Source: Blasia pusilla
Taxonomy: Eukaryota; Marchantiophyta; Marchantiopsida; Blasiales
Length of the DNA stretch: 64,000 bases
Direction: 5' to 3'
NCBI GenBank assembly: GCA_050084515.1
Contig: CM114274.1
Location: 15,252,001-15,316,000 of the forward strand
Shown here: one piece after another, positions 28,084-39,183 of the stretch
How positions within the stretch are numbered: position 1 is the stretch's first letter
Layout: every line of letters starts with the position of its first letter
Position numbers and translations under genes: made by a program
Notes under the pieces: generated by a model
Seen by the model: only the letters and a program-made list of their open reading frames with translations
Database searches by the model: none
What the model was told of the DNA's origin: nothing

Positions 28084-29501
28084 ATGTACGTGGAGCTGTT
28101 GTTCGCCACTCTCGTCGTCCTATCGACGTATTACATGTGCTATCTCATCAATGAGGGGTCTTCGAACGATCATGGGTGAGTTCAAGTTCTCAATCATCTC
28201 CCGATTCGATTGGCTTAGAGAGAGTGAGCCCATGAAGTATCTCCCGATTCGATACGCTGAAGAGAGTGTGATTTCATGAAGTATCTCCTGATTCGATAGT
28301 CATAAGAGAGTGTGAGCTCATGAAGTATCTCCCGATTCGATAGTCTTAAGAGAGTGTGAGCTCATGAAGGTGAGGATTCCTGATTTCGAATAAGTTGCTG
28401 CTAGCTATGACTAGAACTCAAACACTCGAAGATTGCTAGATCTACAAAGTCAACAAAAACTCACGAAGATCACAACTCCTCATCTCAATTCATATCGATG
28501 TTGACGTCCCTCCACCTGCTTCCCATTATGGCAGATCATACTATCGTCTCCCTGAGGATGAACACTACGTGGACAGCTCTTCCGAATCTGGCAGTAATCA
28601 AACAGTTTCTGTTCGCTCCCCTTCGAATTCTGGAAGATGGAGCACCACCACTTGGACGGACGAATCCGACCGTGATATCGACGAACAAATCGTGAACCTC
28701 TCAGTTCCTGAACAAGAAACAGGTGAGTGCTACTTTTACCAGATCGACATATTAATCATTTCTCTCACATCATCTCCTTCTCCCCCAGCTTTTTCTGCAA
28801 AGTTTTTGCAGTCGACCCATCCATCGATGAAAATTTCCAGTTCCTCCATCGAGCGCTCAATCGACTACACTAGTTACTTCCACCTCTTGCTCAAAGGTTC
28901 GATTCGGAGACGTGTTTGTATTCCATTTCTTTGTTCTGGCTAGTTCCCCAGATCTCCTTGCCTTCATTCCGATTGATCCATCGATAGCTGTCGCTTCCCC
29001 CAACCGCATTGTTACCCATTGATCCATCGGTAGGTGTTTCTACCGCTTCTGTTACAAAACTTCCAGAATCATTCCTATATGGATTTTCGGTGATGGGAAG
29101 TTGCAACCCCAACTCCCCCACCTCCCCCTTCCCTTCGAATATTGTAGTATCCTCATTTTCTGGGATGAGTTCTCCAGAAGGGGAGAGGTCCTTTTGAGGG
29201 GCTCATTGATGGGTGCGGTGTTTTTATGATAGAATATGTTCTTAGGAGATTGACTTTACTGCTTTGCGTAGTTGAGACTGAATCGAGTTCGATCGAATGG
29301 ATGATTGGACTGGTGGATGCTGCAGAATACCATAACACATCGGCACCAGAAGCAGCTCCAGATGCAGGGGAAGAAATATCGATGCCCTCTCCACCAGATT
29401 CTCCGATTTACCACGTGCTTGTGAGAGAACCTCAACATAGGGAACATGCTAAAGTTCCATGGATTGAGAATCCCCTTTTCAAATCACGAGACCAACGATG
29501 A
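28084..29501 (+). CDS. Tentative small membrane-anchored protein, multi-exon
   Basis: Not recognised. The proposed exon 1 (28084-28175) encodes a start followed by a hydrophobic segment (ELLFATLVVLSTYYMCYLI), then GSSNDH, and ends at GG|GTGAGT. Exon 2 is most likely 28535-28722, after a pyrimidine tract and GCAG. It restores the frame and encodes a polar, acidic, serine-rich stretch (SYYRLPEDEHYVDSSSES, then WTDESDRDID), ending at ACAG|GTGAGT. The last exon is unclear: acceptors at 28812 (stop 28873) and 29326 (stop 29501) both preserve phase 1. The latter encodes a Pro-rich tail with MPSPPDSPIYHVLV. The product would be roughly 113 or 151 residues with one N-terminal membrane helix. The support is phase-consistent splice sites and codon-like composition only; it could be chance. 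Confidence 0.35.
28185..28368. repeat. Tandem repeat, 51 bp x 4
   Basis: Units of about 51 bp carry ATCTCCCGATTCGATNG and AGAGAGTGTGA(G/T)(C/T)TCATGAAGT. They fall inside the proposed intron 1 of the tentative gene at 28084. Confidence 0.85.
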
Positions 29502-31239
29502 CCATCGACCTTCGAATGTTCGGGAGTTTTTTGAAAAACTAGGGAGGGGTGAGTGTCATTGAAGATGGCAAACCGACGACCATCATCGATATCCTCCATG
29601 CATGCATGGGCTTGCAATTGCAAGCAAGCAATAGGTTCGTTGATCATAAGTTGAATTATATGGAAGCCCTCTTTGTGTTTGGCCAGAGAAACCGACAAAT
29701 AAAGGTGTGCTCGATTCCAAAATTATTACTTCACTACCTTCCATGTCCATCGATGAATCAAAAAGAATGATTCTCTAAGGAGGCATAGAATTGATTACAA
29801 GACACGAAGATGACAACTTAAAGTTTTAGCATCAGCAGATCTCAATCGATCATCCAAGGAAAAAATATAGCTAAGTACACTCGAGCAACCATAGAAACTA
29901 CCAACCGATCTTTCATGATAGAGGTACTATGAAGAGGTTGGTTGGATCGATTACAATCGAACTAGAGTTAGATACATGATGTAAATATCGAGGGAACCAT
30001 TATTGATTGTCAGTCGAATAAGAGGAATGATCCAATGCACCATCCCACCATTATAGAACTTTCATTACTACCCACCTCAAAGTTTACATCATTCGAAACT
30101 TAAATCGGTTTTTCTTGCCACGACTCGAGCTTGATTCTACATCTTACTACGTGCCTTGCTGAAAAGACCTTTCGAAAGATCCAAGGAAAGCATGCACATG
30201 CTCTCTCGATTTATGGGCTATATATGCTCCATTGTAAACTTCACATAGCTCCCAAAGGCATCATACAGAATCGTGGATGGAGCTCCACTTATTCTTTCTC
30301 ATGTGCACTTCCTTGTGTAGTGTTTAAAGTGTGATCATGATGAATAGGATTCTTCGCAGTTGCAAGTATAGTACATGATTGACTATCTTCATGAATAAGA
30401 ATTTCTGATGGTTGTTGGATAGTATAATCTCACATTTCTTTTTAATAGTTTTTATAACTATAAAGCCTCTTTTTTTGAGTTGGATATTCCACGTTTATTG
30501 ATGAGAGAGAAACCGTTGGTTAATTCTTGCTTGACCAAGAGATTGTTGCTCTACCTAGGGTGAAGACATAACCTTCAATTGAACATCATTGTGACCTAAG
30601 CCTCCAATTCAACATAATAATAGGTTGCGTGTTTGTTGGAGCATTATAACACTAAGATCTTAGTTCCATGCAAATATAGAAATACTCATTTTACTCTATG
30701 CCAATCTCATGTGAAAGTTTAAGACATAGAGGTTGCACAATATTAAAACAAATATGTCATACCAAGTTGCATTTTCGAAAGAAAATAAAGATCCCAATGT
30801 TGCTTGATACAACTTGACTCCTTTTGAGTTAGGAATTGCATCATTCTCATGAATGGTTAAATGACTTGGCATCATTGTTGTTGCGAAACATCTTTCCTCC
30901 ATCTCAAATTCATCAAGATTTTGAGAGATATATATAGTTAGGGTCAAACTAGTGGCTTAATCTCTTATGCTTCAAGAAAAAGTGATGCCAAGAAAATGGT
31001 TCAATTCATGAAGATCTTTCATCATGTAGCACCTCTGCAAATCTTCTTGAGTCACAATGATCTCAAAAGATTTACCTCCAATGGACATATCAACATGAAC
31101 AATAAGGAAAAGATTGATTGATCTATTTTCATTATAAAAAGACATGTTTGAATAAAAGCCATGTTAACCAAAAGCTAATAAGAAGAAATCCGAGTTTTGA
31201 TTAAGTCCAGCCATATCCAACTTGCTTCAAACCATATTA
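29502..31239. other. Intergenic, no gene seen
   Basis: No open frame above about 90 codons with recognisable content; generally AT-rich. Confidence 0.45.
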
Positions 31240-31380
31240 CTAAGGTCTTCAACAGAGTTCATGCAAGCTTGCGTTGTATGTTGTGTGGATATGCTTGTAG
31301 TGCAACCACTATGCTAGTATGTGACGGCTATTTATTTGAGAGGTTGACACATGGCATGCGTGATGCCACCTCTCATTAGG
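31240..31380 (+). pseudogene. Remnant of gypsy integrase-linked PHD finger
   Basis: The frame 31197-31379 encodes ASLRCMLCG followed by ATTMLVCD, matching the PHD segment on - at about 41.38-41.47 kb (ASLRCMLCG ... AACMLVCDRC). The zinc pattern breaks after the second cysteine pair begins (CDGY instead of CDRC). This is a second, older copy of the same retroelement 3' end. Confidence 0.7.
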
Positions 31381-33255
31381 GTTCCTCGTGGACAATACAT
31401 GCGCTCTAAATCTACAGAGAGTAGAGAATGGATAGTCATAGATCCAAACTTGTATTTGTGATATGGATGACATGAAGGCAACTAAGGATGGGGGCTATAT
31501 GAGCACTTGATCTTTTTTCTCTTAGCGTCTTAGAGACATGTGTCATAGTAGGTAGGGATAGATGACTATTTATAATTAGAGGAACCTAACCACAAGCTAT
31601 GGGGACGATTGGAGATATTTTAGTACTCAATCATCTCGATGTTTAGATGCTATGAGTTAGTATGGTATCTAGTGTATTTGTGTGTGTATTCAATGACAAC
31701 AATGTATGTTTTGTAGTAATGTGTATGCGCATAACAATTGTCATATTTCTTAGGGTAGATCGAATAATTTTGGTAGAGCGTCTTTGAGGATATTTGAGGA
31801 AAACCTCAAAAGATCCAAGATAACTTTCTTAGGGCTTTGAGTGACCTGAGAGGGCAGGTTTCCTCTTTGATTCAGCTCATTAGGAGCTATATTATAGAGA
31901 AGATTACTATTTTGGATAAGTTATTGTTAGGAGTAGATTTGACTTTCTACTTTTGGAAGTAGCCCTTGACCCTTTAGCTATAGGAGGTCAAGAGCCAAAG
32001 ATATATTACCATTGAGAGAGCTTTGAAACTCATTCTCTCTTTGTTGAATCTCTTGGTATGAGGCGGCGGAGGTATAGTCTTCCTTAGCGTGTGAAACTCA
32101 GTAATTCAAGACTCTCATTAGGAGAGATTTGACATGAGCATGGTTGCACCAAAATGGACAAGTCCTTCCTTAGGACGGACAAGTTTGGACATGTCCACAA
32201 ACATGGGTTCCAAGAGGTGGGACCCATACTTTGAGTCCATGATGAAAGGCAAGGTAAGGATGAGAAGAGCAATGAGGGAGGAGGGAGTGGAGGTGGAGGG
32301 AGGAAGAAGTGGGGGAGTATGGAACATGAAGGCAAACAAGGGGAATGAGAAAAGAAGGAAAATGTGGGGCCCATACAGACAAGTCCTTCCGTAGGATGGA
32401 TATATGTCCACGAATATGGACTTTGTCCATATGCAACCTTGGACATGAGAGAAAGATGGATTTGAATGCATACATTGTGAGACATTTGGGGTGCTTATGA
32501 TTTATTGGAGATATTTTGGTACTCAATCGTCTTGATTTTTAGATGTAATGAGTTAGGATGGTATCTTGTGTGTTTGTGTGTGTATTCAATGAAAGCAATG
32601 TATGTTTTGTAGCGATGTGTATGTGCACGATATTAGCCTTAGGTAAAAAAGGAGCGTAGCTACTCATGAGGATAAAGCCAAGGCAAGCCAGGTTTGAGAC
32701 CTCAGAGCGAAGCACAAAATCAAGGGCAAAAAGCAAGGAACACTAGAGTAGTCAAGATGGGTAAGACGCCATGAGACTAGTTACAAAACGCAAAGAGTGG
32801 CAAGACAACTATGAGATGCCAAACAGTGAGTCAAGACAAGGGACTAGCCATGAGACACATGAAACGCGGGTTTGAGGTCTAAGATGCATTTGGAGAGGCC
32901 GAGAGTTGCATAAGTTGCAAGAATCCTTCACCAAGCCATCTTGATGGATAACTAATGAAACTTTGGTCCGCAAGTTGCGACTCACGTTTGGATTGAGAGC
33001 CAAAATCAAGGGCCTAAGGGAAATAATGAAGAAGGTGGGATTCCTCCGAAGAATCCTAGATGTACCTAAGGGGAGGGAGGATACTCTCCCTTTTTACCCT
33101 CTTAAGCCCTTTAACCAAGAACTAACTATGATGCGTGTTTGGCCATGTTTCAAGTTTGAGCTAAGAGACACGCCTTGAGGAATTAATTGACGCCCTCCAA
33201 TTGAGGCAAACAACGTAGACTTGGGAAGATTGGTCAAGGCTCAAGGTAGAGGCTT
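31381..33255. repeat. Decayed LTR-retrotransposon debris
   Basis: 31620-31745 and 32505-32630 are similar to each other: both have GAGATATTTTNGTACTCAATC, GTGTGTGTATTCAATGA and AATGTATGTTTTGTAG. Their ends (GATGTGTATG(C/T)GCA) resemble the 3' ends of the gypsy LTRs at 42.4 and 44.1 kb, so they are probably LTR tails of an older relative. Between them, 32130-32460 carries GACAAGTCCTTCC(T/G)TAGGA twice. No gene is supported. Confidence 0.5.
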
Positions 33256-33600
33256 TGTCATGACCATACGGATTATGTCGTAGAGTATAGTGTGCTAGTC
33301 CGTAGTGGCTTGGTAAAGATGCGGTTCCATACATAGGGTTGGGGGTTACTTAGTTGGGGTGACTTTCCCAGTAGGGCCCGCTCTTAGGTTGGAGGATATA
33401 AGGTGGAGTGCACTCAAAGAATAGTTAGTTCTTTGAGTTGAGCCTGTTACGTTGGGAGTTAGCCTTGGTAGTGAGTAGAGCTCTTGGCTATGGTGTTTCC
33501 CGCAAGCTTCGACCTAGATTCTTCCATTGTGGAGTGGGTTTGGCTCGATTGTATGTGATTGTATACGTGTTTTATGATAGTAGGTCTTTCACGGATTTCA
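33256..33600 (+). repeat. 5' LTR of gypsy element, lacking its 3' tail
   Basis: It matches 41961-42327 with a 20 bp internal gap. It has GGATATAAGG as a likely TATA box (about 33389-33400), followed by a hairpin of CTCAAAGAA/TTCTTTGAG. The final 106 bp present in the 3' LTR are missing; at 33601 it runs straight into CTCAAAGAACTGG, a word close to one inside the LTR, suggesting a deletion or recombination. No clear tRNA primer site follows. Confidence 0.85.
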
Positions 33601-35121
33601 CTCAAAGAACTGGAGTAGATCGATGGTAGCTTCGATTGTAGATCAGTAGGATCTAGTTAGGGCTGATTGTGTACTCAGCCGTGGATGTTCGTGGCTTGTG
33701 GCTTATGTTGGAGGTGTGAATCTGGTGCGTGGTCAGTTGGGAAAGAAGCGCCTTGCTGAGAGCTTTCCAACGCGCTTTAGATTTCCGGATTTCATCAAGG
33801 GAGTTGGAAGTTATCAAGGATTGAAGATTCTGGTTCGTCTTCGACGGTTTTCTGATGTGGAGAGCTTGGAGTGCGGAAGCTCTGTTGAAGTTCATCCAGA
33901 TCGGGTGAGAGGTTCCTATTGCTACTTGTATTGTGATCTCATGTGAATCTATCTGCTCGAGTGTGTGGAGCGTTGCGGATTTCTGCGTGCATGAAACTTG
34001 GCGGAAGCGCTGTCGGATTTGCGATTCTGGAGGTGTATGGACAGCAAGTTTGTCTGATTTTTAGCTCGGAGTATAGAGCTCGGTTGTAGCTGATTTTTTG
34101 TGGAGAGATAGCTATGGTGGTCAATTGAATTCTGGTCAAAACAGATTCGATTTCAGTCACGGATTTGTGAAGTAATTTCTGATCAAAATTTTGCGGACTA
34201 GCTCAAGGTCTGGCTATGGTGGACAGCGGATTGGAGGGGCTGGTTGGTTGGTGACTCGTTCATTTTTGGAGATGCCTATCCCATTGGGGGCGCCCTGGTT
34301 GGGCCTCTCTCCATAGTGAAGCATGGCAAACGGGGCGATAGGGGCATGTCTCGAGCATTTCTCGTTGTTTGAGGCTTCGAGGCAACTCGTGGTAGCTCGG
34401 GGCGAGTGGGCGTGAGAGGCGGAGTAAGGAGCAAGGAGCAAGCAAGCAAGCTTGCTTGCTTGGGCGTGAGGCAATTTTTGCAGGATTTGGGATTTGAGTG
34501 TTGCATAACTGGTCACCCATCTTTGGGCTATTCTGCCTGGAGGACGCTTAACTGCTGAGTTCTTAACTATGCCAGTGTACATACTGTTGTAGCTCATTTG
34601 GTGCTGTTCGGAGATGTGTTTGGCACTTTATGCATCTCAGGTTTTTGGTTGATGTACCTCTAGCGCATAGTACGGTGTAGCCTCTCCATGCAGGTGATAT
34701 TTTCAGGTGCTGCGAGTTCGACTAGCATGTCATCGACCCGCGGCGGAGTAGCTATTGCGTTAGAATTGTGTGGTGGGTTTTGTGGATTCAGGGGGCACCA
34801 TGTTTGGTGGATTATGTTACCTTGATTTCCATTTGCGATTGGAGGGTTGTCGTTGGACTTCCTGTATTTGGATCCCCTCCATCGGTGCTTCTTGCTTGCG
34901 CGCCCATTGTTAGGATTGACGCTGATTTCCAGAGTAGTGTTACTCCTGCGTGCTACTGATAGTGAGGCTGGAGTGATGACCAGTAGACCGTGGGAGGCTT
35001 CTTGTGGTGATGAGAGGTTAGGTTGCCTACACCAATAGCTAGTAGAGCTACGATAGTATAGCGACATCGACGTCACCTGGTTATTTGGTGGTGGTAATTT
35101 GGTGGTGGTGCGGCATCGGCG
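33601..35121 (+). other. Gypsy 5' internal leader, no coding content recognised
   Basis: Lies between the 5' LTR and gag. It contains a perfect 24 bp palindrome at 34439-34462 (CAAGCAAGCAAG and its complement). The long - strand frames at 34214-34597 and 34660-35076 have no domain and are probably chance. Confidence 0.55.
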
Positions 35122-36420
35122 TTGGTCATCACGGAGCTGTCGGGTGGTCTGGTTGGGGACCGTGGTGCGGACAGTGGTGGTTTCACACGGAGTGGATTTA
35201 GGTATCGGCTACCTTTTCCACCGGCGGTTGATGAAGAAGAGGATGAGGGTGTTCCAAACACCGAGTCTTCTACGTTGTTATCGAGTGTTGCAGCTCCATT
35301 GATTTGGGACATGGACGGTGGATATGGGGCCATGAAGGGCCCACGATGATACTCGGGTGTAGTGGGCACCATTGAGTTGGAGGACTTCATGCAGGAGTTT
35401 GATACGTGGTGTGATATGCAGATGTTGCGGAACGCCACGTTGTTTACACCCTTCTTGGCTTGGAAGGGATTGTTTCAGCACTTGGAAGGACCACCCATGG
35501 ATGATTACCATGAGTTTAGGAAGGACCATGTTGCTGAGATTGAGGCATGGAGACAATATTGGTCTCCAGGCTATGTGTCTATCACCCATGGTGGTATTGG
35601 TAGTAGTGCTCCTACTATGCCAGCCAGCCCGACGTTGAGTGGTACGAGTACGAGCCGGAGTGGGGGTACTAGTGGAGGTACTAGTGGGGGTACTAGTGGA
35701 GGTACTAGTGCCCCACCATCGTTCAGCCCGGTTGCAGAATTCTTCAAGAGGTTGAAGAAGAACTATCAGGGGGTGAAGACGGAGAAGTTGAGGAATCTTC
35801 AAGAATTTGAGCGAAAGACTGGTGAGAGTCTTCGTGAGGCATACACTCGTATCGACGCTTGATTTCAATTACCAGGGTGTGACCGAGGATCAGCGATCGA
35901 TTTTGGTATGGGATCTTGGACAGAGATTTGCGCCGTAGGGTAAGTGCGTGATGCTACTCTTATGAGTGATGATTCACCCACATTGACCCATGTGTTTGCT
36001 CTATCGAGAAGATTGAGCTTAACATGGTGAAGGAGAGAGTGGTGACATCCGCATTCAAGAGGGATACAACTACTACTTCTCGTGTTCGGCCGCCCACCTC
36101 ACGATCTCGTAGTAGTGGTGGTGGTAGTAGTAGTGGAGTCGGGGGTACACACGACCTCGATCAAGTCCTAGAGGGACACTTGCAGAGACCATTGCCTTCA
36201 TTTGCTGTCCCGTAGCAAGGCAGGTCATGTTGGACATGTGGAGGTGATCATGTTAGGAAGTTTTGTCCCCAAGAGGATGGGAGACGGACTTTGGAGGATG
36301 GGCCTCGATCGGCCCCAACTCGGTGTGATCATTGCGGGAGACCAGGTCATCCTCAAGAGCGTTGCTTTGATCTTCATCCGAGTTGAGATCGGGCCGCTGG
36401 TCGTGGTGGAGTAGCTCGAG
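35122..36420 (+). pseudogene. Gypsy gag with two zinc knuckles
   Basis: Structural capsid/nucleocapsid protein. One frame runs 35122-35862, interrupted by a single TGA (35347-35349). It holds a gag-like core (FKRLKKNYQGVK, then LQEFERKTGESL) and a GGTS repeat linker encoded by a 12 bp DNA repeat near 35660-35712. After a frameshift near 35862 the frame resumes with FWYGILDRDLRRRV, then KIELNMVKERVVT. Two CCHC knuckles follow in one frame, CWTCGGDHVRKFC (36228-36266) and CDHCGRPGHPQERC (36324-36365). Two tandem knuckles are compatible with genomic RNA binding. Broken by one stop and at least two shifts. Confidence 0.85.
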
Positions 36421-37209
36421 AGGTCGAGGTGGTAGAGGTGGTAGGGGTGGTAGGGTGGTAGAGGTGGACCGGTGGTTGGAGAGCCTACGGTGGCTACCCC
36501 CCACCACGACAGCAAGTCACTATGGCGCGAGGATTGAGTAGTTGGGGCAGTTGGCTACTATGGTGGTATCCGGCTTAGATCAGGTTCGGGAGCAGGAGCT
36601 TCCACCTCTTATGGAGGGATGATCTCTCTTATATGGCGAGTGCAAAGACAAAGTTGAGGCATCGGTGCGATTCGAGAGGAGCCACTCGGCGTCGAGCCAC
36701 GTGGTGCTCTTTGTGAGTTGGACCCACAAAGGGGTGAGGTGGGGAGGCGAGCTAGGCTTCCTGAGTCATTCTTGTTGTTTGAGATGCTTAGGAATCCATC
36801 CATGGTTCCCACGCGGCCTATTGAGCCGCCGGCAATGGGATTGAGGCTTCTACATCGGCGTGTAGTAGACACGGATGCAAAGATCGAGGCAAGATGTGCG
36901 GATGGCAACTTGAGTGTTGGGATCCCCATTGTTTTCGGCCACGGAGTTGATGGCTTTAGGAGTTGACTTAGCTCATGTATTTCAGCTAGCAGCCACATTG
37001 TGTCAACGTGGAGGTGTTACTGCTACACGTGTTGAGGTGGATGAGGATGTTGCGGTGGAGCGACCCTCTATGTCAGGTGTAGCATTGAGTACCAGTGCTA
37101 CTTGGCGGCGGCGGCGAAGATGGATGCATTACCAGCCCGGCCAGCCATTGATCGTGAGAGGCTTACACCTGGTGTATGTATGTTGGACAACCGGAGTGGG
37201 ATCTTCCGA

Positions 37210-37560
37210 TTGGTGAGTCCTACATGACAGGTGTATAGACCAGATAGAGTCTTGTTAGACTCTGGTGCCCAACCTTTGATGTTGGGAAAGGCGGCATGTA
37301 TTGGTTTGGGTATTCGGAGGTCGAGCTTGAGCCTTGCCCATTCGATTCAAACATCACTTGGAGGAGCCAATGATAGGTCTCAATTCATGACACGGGAAAA
37401 GTTTTTTATGCAGTTGAGACCAGATCATGCGACCGATAGCTTCGGTTGGGAGTATTCGTGGTAGTCACATCAGCCGAGTCGTATGATGTACTAGTTGGAG
37501 GAGCGATTGTACCCGATGGGTTTTGAGGATGGATTCTTGGGTCGAGACAGCGTCTTCTGA
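37210..37560 (+). pseudogene. Gypsy aspartic protease remnant
   Basis: Encodes VLLDSGAQPLMLGK (frame 37231-37464), the DSG active-site triplet of retroviral-type proteases, followed in a shifted frame by a SYDVLVGGAIV flap/C-terminal strand near 37475-37510. The preceding 36420-37210 is presumably the gag-protease linker and is too shifted to read. It would process the polyprotein in an intact relative. Confidence 0.7.
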
Positions 37561-37869
37561 GACTTGGTTGGCGATGCGGGGATGGACATATGAGCCAAGT
37601 TCTGTGAGATTTATTTCGGGGCTCGACCGGGAGGGTCTTTCCTAACAAGTGTTAGCATCTGTGGGCTGGTTTTAGTGGAGTAGTCACTTGGCCATGAGAC
37701 TTTTTGAGGGTAATGTTTCGCTATGGATTCTCCTGCGCATGAGGAGGTAGAGGAGGTCCCTATTTTTGCAGCAAAGTGGCATCCTCATCATTTGGATGTG
37801 CCACTTTGGAGTTGAGGCGGTGCACTACGGCAGAGGCGGCGTCGCCTAGTGCGGGGAGGCTTGGTGTGA

Positions 37870-38975
37870 GGTGTTATACCTCAAGAGGAAGAGGAGGCCC
37901 CACGGCGGACTCCTACTTCTGGTCGATTGGTTATCCCCTTTGGATACTACACCCATTGTATGGCGTATCCGCCGGAGGGCATTTGTGTGTTAGATCTCTT
38001 TGGTGGGATTGGCACCTTTGGTTTGGTGCTGATGTTGCAAGCCCGGTATTCTGTCTTGCGGAGATACGTGTATGTGGAGCGAGATGAGACGGCCCGAGAG
38101 AGTCTCATCCCGATATATTGGTCGATTGATGCGGAGATATCCTGAGTTGTTGTCGCCATCGGCTATTCGTGGGTACCAGCGTGCTTTACCATCACACCTT
38201 TGCATTGTTGGGGGCGCAGGACCTTGAGAGGGTTGGTCCTGTGGATTTGGTGATTGCTGGATGGCCATGTCAGGGTCATACACGTGTTGGTCGTGGTGAG
38301 GGATTACATGACCCTAGGTCTCGATTGTTTTGGGAGATGTTCGGGTGTTACGACATCTTCAGGTTCATCAGGCACGTGCTCTAGCTTACATTCTAGAGAA
38401 TGTTCCATTGTTGGGTGACACTCGGACCCGGATGATGGCGAGTGTTCATGAGGTCCGATCTTGGATTGGACCAGCGGTGTTGTTGGATGCAGCGCGAGTT
38501 GGCTCGCGTGCACATCGTCCACGCTTGTGGTGGACAAACTTGTTGCCTAGGGAGATTCTACGTCGAGCATATGATGCAGTGCAGCGGGATCCTCGCCTTA
38601 CAGTGCATAGTATCTTGGATACTGGGCGACTTTCTCAAGTGGTGAGGGTTATTGATCGGTCACCCATGGCAGTGGTGAACCGTGTGGGCCAGCCTAGGAT
38701 GGCACTACCCACATTTGTGAGTTTTCCCTCGTCACATGCCTACAGGGAAGGTGGTCCCGGGCTTGTATGGGATTCTCATGTGCGACAGTTGGTGGAGCCT
38801 AACGGTAATGAGAGAGAGCGTGCAATGGGATTTGCTCTTTGGTGTGACAATGTTACTTCTATTTCGAGGCTTCACGGCGTCATGTGTTGGATCAGGCCAT
38901 GGACCTGAATTGTTTGACTTGTATTTTGAGTCTTGGTATGGCGAAGCGTCGACTTCCGGACTATGTATGTGGGTC
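37870..38975 (+). pseudogene. C5-cytosine DNA methyltransferase domain embedded in gypsy pol
   Basis: Would transfer methyl from S-adenosylmethionine to cytosine C5 in DNA. Motifs in order: AdoMet-binding motif I VLDLFGGIGTFG (from 37987); motif II-like YVYVERDE; in a shifted frame RRYPELLSP (about 38135); motif IV VIAGWPCQG with catalytic Cys codon at 38268-38270; DPRSRLFWEM; motif VI ILENVP (Glu 38396-38398); motif VIII RAHRPRLWW (about 38505-38535); then ERERAMGF. In yet another frame a C-terminal RRHVLDQAMDLNCL motif X-like helix follows (38880-38925). Motif order I-IV-VI-VIII-X is the ordinary, unpermuted order, unlike plant DRM enzymes. At least three frameshifts (about 38130, 38330-38384 and 38840) kill it. 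It lies exactly between protease and RT, with no sign of being a separate gene or a later insertion. Confidence 0.9.
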
Positions 38976-39183
38976 TTCCACCCCTTGTAATGAGCTCGAT
39001 GACTATCGGGGACGGTAGAGGCATCGGTGGGGCGAGGAGAGTAGTATTTTGCATCCTTGGAGTAAATGGGATGTAATGGTGGGCATGTGGAGTTGGTTGC
39101 TCATCTTTGGTGGAGGAGTTATTTGCTCGAGATGATGGTGTAGCTAAGGGTGTACCATCTTGTGAGGGGGTTATGAGCGACCA

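Noticed and set aside
34214-35076. - strand frames of 127-138 codons within the gypsy leader
   Set aside because: Opposite to the element's coding strand, with no domain and low-complexity composition.
37870-38975. Methyltransferase as a host gene captured by nested insertion or expressed independently
   Set aside because: No promoter, introns, or insertion boundaries are visible, and it sits exactly in the pol order between protease and RT. A retained host gene would not be expected to share the element's decay.
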